Positions 56,402 to 64,000 of a stretch of 64,000 bases of DNA are shown here, piece by piece (position 1 is the stretch's first letter; each line of letters starts with the position of its first letter). Where the stretch lies: contig CM062296.1 in NCBI GenBank assembly GCA_031216915.1, forward strand, positions 455,204,287 to 455,268,286. The letters are read 5' to 3'. The translations under genes and the position numbers were made by a program. This DNA comes from Pictodentalium vernedei (lineage: Eukaryota > Mollusca > Scaphopoda > Dentaliida > Dentaliidae). A model generated the notes under the pieces. It was not told the DNA's origin. It was given only the letters and a program-made list of their open reading frames with translations, and searched no databases.

Positions 56402-57545
56402 TTGGTGTTTAAGGTCATATACTTATGCACAATGGCAATTCATGTCCGAGACAGTTCTACGGATGGAGGAAGCCGGAGTACCTGGAGAGAACCACCATTC
56501 AACGACGAGCAGCTGCCAGCTCCCCTACATAGTAACTCCGCACTGCAGCACAGACACGGTTAGATTGGTTGAAGACATGCGTACCATCGACGTGCAGTAC
56601 GCCTTGGTACACGGCGGCATCGTGCCCCCATGTGGATAATCGGCGTTAAGTACATTGCCCACTGACACAACGCGGGAGTCCGAATTGATCGCTCGGACGG
56701 TCACTCGGACTCGACGTTGGTTAACTTCGGTGTTCTGACGAGAACCGGTTACCACAACGCCACTGCCCCACGTTACTGCATGATAAGAAAGTAAATAATA
56801 TTAGCTACAATGGGATCATTTACATTTTATATCAAATACAGTATTGACACTATAGCATTTCCTCGACATTGGGTCCAGGTACATACTAGTCTGTAAAACG
56901 GCTATACACTGCCCATCCTCCACCCCAGGGTGGCGACGAGGCAGTATATAGCCATCTTACAGACGCTATGTTGTGCCTAAGGAACCTTACAATAAAAGGG
57001 GGAGTTCCTCAATATGGGAAGGGATGCAGGTATATTTAATACTCTGTAAGGCAGTTATCAAATGCAGTGATGGCGCCAAAAATTCATCGGCAGTGGGGCT
57101 AGGTATATACTTGTTTGTAAGACGGCTATACTGCCCATCCTCCATCCCAGCCTATATTTTATTTACACAGATGTACGAACAACACTTCCTATTTATATAT
57201 GTAATTATTCTTGTCTTTTACTTCATGTTTCTCGTTGTTGTCAATAACTGTAGTTCTATGGTGTGAAAAGATGACGTAGTGATGCATAACAACTGTGTCG
57301 AATTGGAGATAATTGATACAGGGACTACACATGACATGCTCAAGAACTTAAAGTTCACATTTTCTGTGGATATCTTCAAGTGGTTCTTACAGATTTTCAA
57401 GAACAAATAAACTCGGGAGAAGAATTATTCTCGCAAGCCTTCATTAACCCACCACAAACTGTCAAATATTGAAAGTTTAGGTAAATTTGAGATATAATGT
57501 TCTATTTGCATTAGACGCCGATTCTCAGACGCTGATAGTTATATT
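56153..57545. repeat. 1.4-kb segment also present at 35.3-36.9 kb (copy 2)
   Basis: It aligns along its length with 35345-36900, including the SINE at the same position, TAGCTACAATGGGATCA, GGCAGTATATAGCCATCTTA and CAGATTTTCAAGAACAAATA. Divergence is moderate with several indels. It ends where the transposon-like terminus at 57,543 begins. No coding was found. Confidence 0.8.
56360..56770 (-). mobile_element. SINE with 5S-like head, partly deleted
   Basis: It has the same body and 3' end as the 35.6-kb copy with a long (TTTA)n tail on the left. In the head the GTTCTCGTCAGAACACCGAA part remains, but the segment with the TTGGATGGG box is missing. CTGCATGATA at the right edge matches the left flank of the 35.6-kb copy. 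This shows one ancestral insertion carried in both segments. Confidence 0.82.
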
Positions 57546-58599
57546 AAGGGGTCGTCCAACCTAACTTTGGTCACTTTGTTGACATTTTTCCCAATGCCCC
57601 AGAAACAGATAAGAGAAGTAAGGAAAGGCAAATTATATATCAAAATAATGAGTAAAGTGCATAGAAAAGGTATAATTTTTTCAGGAAAAAAGGTGAATTT
57701 TATGATTATGATGAACATGAATTTGCCAATGGCATAAGTAACCAACCGGTAAAACCACAAAATGATCGGTAATTCGAAAGCCTTGTCTTCAGTGTAATGA
57801 TAACATACTACAGACTCGGAGAAAGCATTTTTATGACACACACTCTGGTGTGTTTTTCTGTCGGAATGCAATACAACCAACACAAATTTTGGATGTTCTG
57901 GATGTGGCCATGTTACACTGATGTTTATTCCGGTCATGTGATTACAATGTGGTTCCTGTAGAAATACTCATTTTGGGCGATTGTCAGAATGAAAGGACGT
58001 GATCACGTCCTTTATTTGCTCTAGACAATGTATGAGCGGATTTGCCAACAGGTTACAGCAAATACTTGAGCTGTTAATGTCATAACTGCAAAATATGGTT
58101 CGAAATTCCCTCTCGTGTTTACAGGCCATCTGAACATTTTTGTTGACAAAAAATCTGAATTATTGCGCACTAAAAAGAAACATAAACCGCTTGTAAAAAA
58201 ACAACCGAGTGTATAAAATCGGGACAATACACATAAAATAAGGCAATATTCATAACAAAGTAAGCAGAATGCTTCAGAAATCACTTTTTCTCCAAGTATA
58301 TTCCAAGTGACCTGGAACTATATTGCGCGAGTTGATTTCCCCTGATGTTGTGAAGTTGTTTACTTCCTAGTAACCATGGAATTTGTCGCGGCTCTGTTTG
58401 ATGTCAGCAAAGGACCAATTGAAGATGGGTTGAAAATGATGCATTCGCGCTTTTAGATAAGGTGCGATTGGACGATGCCGTGAATTTAGTTTTTTCTTGC
58501 AAACAACTACACTAACACAAGCGTCGATCAGTGTCTTTTGTCATCGTTTTACACTGACAAATGTAACAAATCTCCTTCACCGGAAACTATCTGGCATTT
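57543..58599. mobile_element. Fragment of the AGGGGTCGTCCAACCT-ended element
   Basis: AAGGGGTCGTCCAACCTAAC at 57543 equals the terminus of the element at 18.57 kb. The next few hundred bases are related to 18.6-18.9 kb (ATGGCATAAGTAA and ACAGACTCG blocks). No matching inverted end was found before the LINE at 58.6 kb, so the copy appears truncated or interrupted. No gene was recognised. Confidence 0.45.
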
Positions 58600-59515
58600 G
58601 CATATCATAATAAACATAATATATATGTTAATGACTTGGTTAACTATTTATATAATGGTGAACATGTAGAAATGGATCTAACCCCCATAATGCTGTTTCT
58701 GAGATGTATGCTGATGATATGGTTCTGTTAGCAGATACCCCCTGTAAACTTCAAAAACGAATTGACTCGCTCTCAGAGTACTGCCTGGTAAATAAATTGA
58801 AGGTAAACATAAATAAAACTAAAATAGTATGTTTCAGTAACAGTAAAAGAAGAGTAAAAATTGAAAAGTGGTTATACCGGGGAGAATCAATTGGTGTTGT
58901 TGATGAATTTAATTATCTCGGGTGTGTCCTAAAATATAATGGCAAATGGGATATAACGCAAAAAACACTCGCTTTGCAAAGTCATAAAGCCATGTATTGT
59001 TTGCTTAATAGATGTGAAGATCTGGGACTTGACGTAGAAACAAAGTTACACTTATTTGATACCTATGTTGCAAGTATTTTGAATTATGGGTGTGAAGTAT
59101 GGGGTATGCACAAAGGTGACGACATTGAAAAAATACACTTACAATATTGTAAGAGAATTTTACACACTCACTCTAAAACCATCACATTTTTTGACTCCCT
59201 GAAGTATTCCTGACATACACACATGCATTTTGACGTAAAGAAAGTGGGAGTGGCCAACATTTTTGAAAGTGGGTCACGCTCATATCTTAAGCATGGTTTG
59301 ACGTATGGATCTGGGACCAATACCAATGAGTCAACACTCCATAGAGGTTCACAAATGGACAAGGGTCGCCCAGGGATAACTGAGTGCATTTTTAGTATTG
59401 CTAGGAATCACATTTTTGGACACCTAATGCATTCTCTTGGCAAAACTTTTGAATGTTGTGCACATATATGCCTTATCTGGTTTCTTAGAAGAATTGTTCT
59501 GATTCCATTATGAAT
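58600..59515 (+). mobile_element. LINE reverse-transcriptase fragment (3' half), broken
   Basis: The main frame (58704-59213) begins with Y-A-D-D, the catalytic core of the reverse transcriptase. It continues with the usual thumb-side landmarks Y-C-x9-N-I-N-K-T-K, F-N-Y-L-G-C-V and N-Y-G-C-E-V-W-G, typical of Jockey/CR1/Nimb-type LINEs. Weak coding (Y-V-N-D-L) is visible before it from about 58600. After the stop at 59213 another frame stays open to 59513 and may be the shifted C-terminus. There is no endonuclease domain. The copy is 5'-truncated and decayed, and its 3' tail is not distinct. Confidence 0.82.
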
Positions 59516-61530
59516 ATCTGTAAATACTGTTTACGAAAATCCATTCCTGATTTGTTTAAAAATATGTTACTCCCGAAAATAACCCTCCATAAATTCTCTT
59601 TCTATATAGTTTTTTCCCAATAGATATTTTAACTCCTTTCTTACAGCTTAAATTTACTGGATGCAGTAAATTCTATTTCTCTAGTATTAACATTATTTTC
59701 TATTTTTGATTTTTGTCTGATGGATTCTTTACTATTCTACTGAAATTTGGCACATATGTAGAGCTTCGTTAGAAGTTTCTCACCTGGATCATGGCATTTC
59801 TGAAGTTTTCCGTTTTCTGCCAAAACCGTGCAAAATGTTGTCACAATGTTACGTTTTGCCACAATTCTCAAACAAGACCCTGGACGATTTGGCTGGAGCT
59901 TTGATTATATTTGTAGCATGACTTACTAAATCTGACTACATAAGCTGTGTTACCCACGTTGCTCCCTTTTGACCTCAAATTTCCGAGCAAAGTGCAATTT
60001 TGGAAAAACTGGTCAATTTTCACATGCAATTTCTCAGCTCTGGGACCAAATTTTTTCAAAACGTTTCCTATGAGAAGTTTGGGCATTCATCCAAGAATTA
60101 TTTGTCTGTTATATACTCTATTCAAAGTTTTAACCTTCAACTCGTTTTCGAGCCTTGAATTCGAGTACCCTTAACTTGTTCATAAAAATGGCTCATTTTT
60201 AGTTCATTTTTCTTCCATTTACGAATGGTATATCGACAAATGATTTACATGTTCGTATTCACAATTACCTATCGAGCATATTTTCTGTTGTACGATTGGT
60301 TGTAAAGTTTAACCATATGCCCATTCTGTTTGCATAAAGATAGATGCTGTCCAAAAAACTCACGCTTTTTCAGAATTTGGTACGATTAAGTGACAATTTA
60401 CTCCATTCCTTATTGACTGAGTGCTGAATATTTTCAATAGCTGTATGCAGCAGTCATAGTATGAAAACTTTTGTTTTATATGTGGGCATTAAAAGTTTAA
60501 CCCTTAGCTGATGTGAGAGTCCCATGTGGGTACTGTCTGAATAATTGTGATTTTCGTAATATCTGAAAATTCTGTTGCCATTCAGATTTACAGTTGAAGT
60601 CCAAGAAGATTTTCCTTGATAGGGTAGCTGTAACGTTTAACCTAATCCCTGTTTCGGTTGCATAAAGATAGATTCTCAAATGTTTCAAGAATGCGACGGG
60701 ATCCCTGGGTGCTGTTCTTAAAGAAACTACTTTGATTTACAGCCATCTCTCCGTCAGTCACACTCTATTGTAACTTTTATGTGGACCTACCCCAGAGAGG
60801 GGGCACCACGGGACATTGCGCCCATTCCCGCCCTCTTCTTTCGCTCCGACTTGAAAAAGACCAGATTCAGAAAATTACCTCCTCTCTTCAAAAACGCTAT
60901 ATGTCAGCGAATTTTCCGCGGATTTCCACGAAATTTTCATTCAGCATTCACGAATAGTTGCTCCATCGGATGTCTTGAAAGGCGGCTCGAACTGCGCATT
61001 TCCTCAAGTCCAATTCGAAAAGAGCGTATGCACATGCGCGTGACGCTCCCATGGGCTACGTGTCGGTTGTTGGATTTTTCAGGCACAGGTCGAGTTGGAC
61101 AGAACTTCTGGAACAAACATTGAATATTTCGAGTCGCTACTCCAAAAACTCTCTCCACAATCTACTGTACATGTAACAGAGTGGATACTTTTTATGACCT
61201 GCCGGCAGTACCAACCACCCTTCTAGTTTTATATCATGTATTTAATAAATGTTTAACTCTTGGCAGATTTGAGACTTCTCTTTTGGGTACATCCACGCTG
61301 TTTTCACCCGGTAGCAAGACTCAAGAAAGATACTACACTGTCGAGTGGGGATAGTAGAACACATTCTCAGAATTTCAAGTGGCTGCCTTGGACGGTCTGG
61401 TTACAATTGGCGTATGTCCTTGTTATGCCCACAACGAATAGTCAGGGGGCATATTATTTTACCTCTGTCTTTTCCTGTATCTTTCTGCATATAGGGCACA
61501 TTGTTTGTCCGTCTAACCTCTCTTCTTAGC
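59516..61530. repeat. Strongly decayed tandem repeat, about 325 bp, no gene
   Basis: GTTTGCATAAAGATAGATGC near 60329 and GGTTGCATAAAGATAGATTC near 60656 are each preceded by a TTTAACC block, giving a period of about 327. TTTAACCCTTAGCTGATGTG (60494) is matched loosely by TTTAACTCTTGGCAGATTTG (61251). Between these the similarity is poor. ORFs are short and unrecognised. Confidence 0.45.
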
Positions 61531-62500
61531 TCATCTTGACAAAGTCAAGCTGAGCTAATCTCATCGCTCTCCATCCGTCGTCCGTCGTCCGCCGTGTGTC
61601 AACACCATTTTTTGGTCTTCTCCTCCAAAGCCACTGGGCCAATTCAAGTGAAAGTTTGTATGAGTGATGATTCCAAAGGGGCATTACATTTTTGTTCAAC
61701 TCAACATGTCCAGTCCCATAGGAAGGGAGTGGGGAAAATGCTCCAAAGTATTTTTAAAATCTTCTCAAGAACCAGTGTGTACAATGACTTGACATTTGCT
61801 ATGGAACTTCCTTTTGGGGAGTAGAATGAACTTTTTCAAACTAAGTTCGTGAAGCAATATTTGGCTTTGTAATGGGAGGGGTAAGATTGACCCCCGCCCA
61901 AAATTTCTATTTTCTGAACCGATGGTCCGGTATGAACCAAATTTGGTATACGGTATCATTGGGTCATAAGTACTTGACCCATGCAAAAAAAAAATAATTC
62001 CCGCATCCCCATGGAGTGCTTTCACTTAGTTAGAATGCTTCCACTTTCATATTTGGTATACAACATCTCTAGGGGGGGGGGGGGGGGGGGGGGGTCAGAT
62101 TCAAGTTTGTTCAAATCGGATCCATGGGATAATATTTGGGCTCGCTATGGTAGCCCAAATTTTAACTTGATGCAATATGAAGAAATTTCTTTAAAATTTC
62201 TCTTCTTCAGATCCAACAGTCAGAATGCTTTCATATTTGGTACACAACATCTCTAGGGAAGTCAGATTCAACTGTGTTCACATCGAGAGCTTGGGTTAAT
62301 ATTTGGGCTCCCTATGGAGCCGGAATTGGCCATTTTGCTGAAGAATTACAAATTTTGTATTCAGTACTCTCTAGAGGTGTGTAACTAAGATTAATCCACA
62401 AAGGTTGTATCAAGGGGCTTCATTGGGGAGCTCAACATTTTACTTTATGATCACTGAAGAAAAGGCATGATGCCCGTATTATTTTTGTAACTCCCGAGGG
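61531..62500. repeat. Inverted copy of the 'GGTGAGCT' interspersed repeat family
   Basis: It opens with TAGCTCATCTTGACAAAGTC and a CCGTCGTCCGTCGTCCG tract. It then contains reverse-complement versions of the 27.6-32.6 kb landmarks: AATTTCTATTTTCTGAACCG, GGGTCATAAGTACTTGACCC, TTTGGTATACAACATCTCTA and TATTTGGGCTC. A G tract of about 23 lies at 62070-62092. No coding was found. Confidence 0.78.
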
Positions 62501-62828
62501 ACTCAAGAATTGAGAGTGTAGCCTATGGAGGTGGCTTGCTTAATGTACTCATTCTTGGACTCTGTGTAAATTGTGTTCTGTTCAAGATGAGCGCTTCAGG
62601 CCCCGTGAGGCCTCATGTAATTTTCAAGGTATTATTTTTTTATTTCACAGGATGTTTCTACATTTTCCAGATGTGTGCATATTGTCAGAATTTTGACTTG
62701 CCTCAATATTTTCCAAAACTACTGGTTGTTAAACTTAGTCCATTTTTAGCTCAACTTTGGCGAAGCCAAATTTGAGGTATTGTCATGGCCCGTCGTTTGT
62801 CTGTCCGCCTGTCGCGCCGTACACATGT

Positions 62829-64000
62829 CTCGGGCTAGAGGCCGTATTTATAAAACGAAACTTCTTGGGTACCTTTGTTGTCACTGTGAGACGAGAACAA
62901 GTGTTTTTGGGCCCGGTCAGAAATTCAAGATGGCCACTGGTAGCCATTCTGTACAAAATTAGGTGCAATCAGATTTTTGTGCGCAGAACTTCCATATGAA
63001 AGCTCTGATTTGATTAATTTTTTGTATGAATGTTTAGTACCATGGAATACATCACATATAACACGGGAGTTTTTTTCCTCGTGCGTAAATTATGCAAATT
63101 AGACTAACTTTTGAGATAATTAGTGTTACTTTCAGCACTGTAAGTGCCAATACCAATACGGCTCGGGCTAGAGGCCGTATTTATGAAACGATCTTTACGA
63201 AACTTCTTGGGTACCTTTGTTATCACCGTGGGACGAGCACGAGTGTTTTGGGGTCCGTTCTGAAATTCAAGATGGCCGCTTGCAGCCATTTTGTACAAAA
63301 TTAGGTGCAATCAGATTTTTGCGCAGAACTTCCATATGAAAGCGCTGATTTGAATACTTTTTTTGTGTGAACGTTTAGTACCTTGGGATACATCACATAT
63401 AATACGGGGTTTTTTCTTCACATACATAAATTATGCCAGTTAGACTACCTTTGATCTATTTAATGTTACTTTCGGCACTGTAACTACAAATGCCAATACG
63501 GCTCGGGCTAGAGGCTGTAGTGATGCACTGGTCTTTTTGAAACTTCTTGGGTACCTTTGTTATCACCGTGGAACGAGAACGAGTGGTTTTGGGTGCAGTC
63601 CGAAATTTAAGATGGCCACTAGAAGCCATTTTGTACTTTAGTTAGTGCATCAGTTTTTTTGTACAGAATATGTATGAAAGTTCTGATTTTAATAAATATC
63701 TGTATGAATGTTTAGTACCATGAGATAATCACATATAGTACGAGGTTTTTTTCTCGAGCAGAAATTATGCAAATTAGATGAACTTTTGATTTATTCAGTG
63801 CTACTAATACACAGAAAGTGCACGTGTCAATACGACTCGGGCTAGAGGCTGTATTTATGAACCGAACTTCACAAAACTTCCTGGGTACCTTTGTTATCAC
63901 CTTGGGACGAGAACAAGTGTTTCTGGGTGCGGTCCAAAATTCAAGATGGCTGCCAGTGGCCATTTTTGGCCAATCAGTTTTTTTTTGTACACAACTTCTA
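62829..64000. repeat. Tandem array, about 335-bp unit, at least 3.5 copies, runs off edge
   Basis: CTCGGGCTAGAGGC occurs at 62829, 63162, 63502 and 63836 (periods 333, 340, 334). Each is followed by AAACTTCTTGGGTACCTTTG, TTCAAGATGGCC, CATATGAAAG and TGTTTAGTACC. The first unit is preceded by TTAGCTCAACTTTGGCGAAG and a CGTCTGTCCGCC tract, an opening like that of the GGTGAGCT family. No gene is present. Confidence 0.88.

Overview
The window looks like repeat-rich, intron-scale nuclear DNA from a marine invertebrate animal. The reasons are long AT-rich non-coding stretches, satellite arrays, SINEs, LINE fragments, long G/C homopolymers, an assembly gap of exactly 100 N, and no host exon that I can defend. 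Repeats with a 'CAAGAGGCCCC...TCACCTGA' / 'GGTGAGCT' signature remind me of families common in mollusc and other lophotrochozoan genomes. That is recollection, not a search, so I would not go below 'probably lophotrochozoan'.

Region 1 (1-6.7 kb, minus strand) is a partial, decaying Polinton/Maverick (adintovirus-like) morphogenesis module. It holds a conserved 224-aa element protein, a small protein overlapping it by ATGA, an Ala-rich small protein, a packaging ATPase with Walker A and B, a penton-like minor capsid protein and a pX-like small hydrophobic protein. Broken lysine-rich genes follow, then an ORF that runs off the left edge. The ATPase, penton-like and 224-aa ORFs are open; several neighbours carry stops or frameshifts. 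No integrase, polymerase or major capsid gene is in view for this element.

Region 2 (7.4-33 kb) is a patchwork of palindromic tandem arrays, foldback elements with terminal inverted repeats, LINE 3' ends and SINEs. One SINE is nested in a LINE with a clean 9-bp target duplication. The SINE family has one shared body with two kinds of head: 5S-rRNA-like at 35.6 and 56.4 kb, and tRNA-like at 26.6 kb.

Region 3 (33.3-41.3 and 54.1-54.8 kb) is a satellite with a basic unit of about 335 bp. Sub-types follow in a recurring order, which is a higher-order structure. Interrupting it at 41,306-54,071 is the most unusual object here: a 12.77-kb near-complete palindrome flanked by a 6-bp duplication (AGCGTT) with AG...CT ends, the hallmarks of Polinton integration. 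Each arm is about 6.05 kb and carries a whole C2H2-zinc-finger/protein-primed DNA polymerase B gene, minus strand on the left and plus strand on the right. They diverge from TATA boxes on either side of a 653-bp unique spacer. There is no integrase, capsid or ATPase gene. Both polymerase copies are broken, partly by shared and mostly by private lesions. I read it as a non-autonomous, inverted-dimer Polinton derivative mobilised in trans.

Region 4 (55-64 kb) has a diverged second copy of a 1.4-kb segment also present at 35.3 kb, a LINE reverse-transcriptase fragment with a YADD motif, decayed tandem repeats, and a tandem array of about 335 bp running off the right edge.
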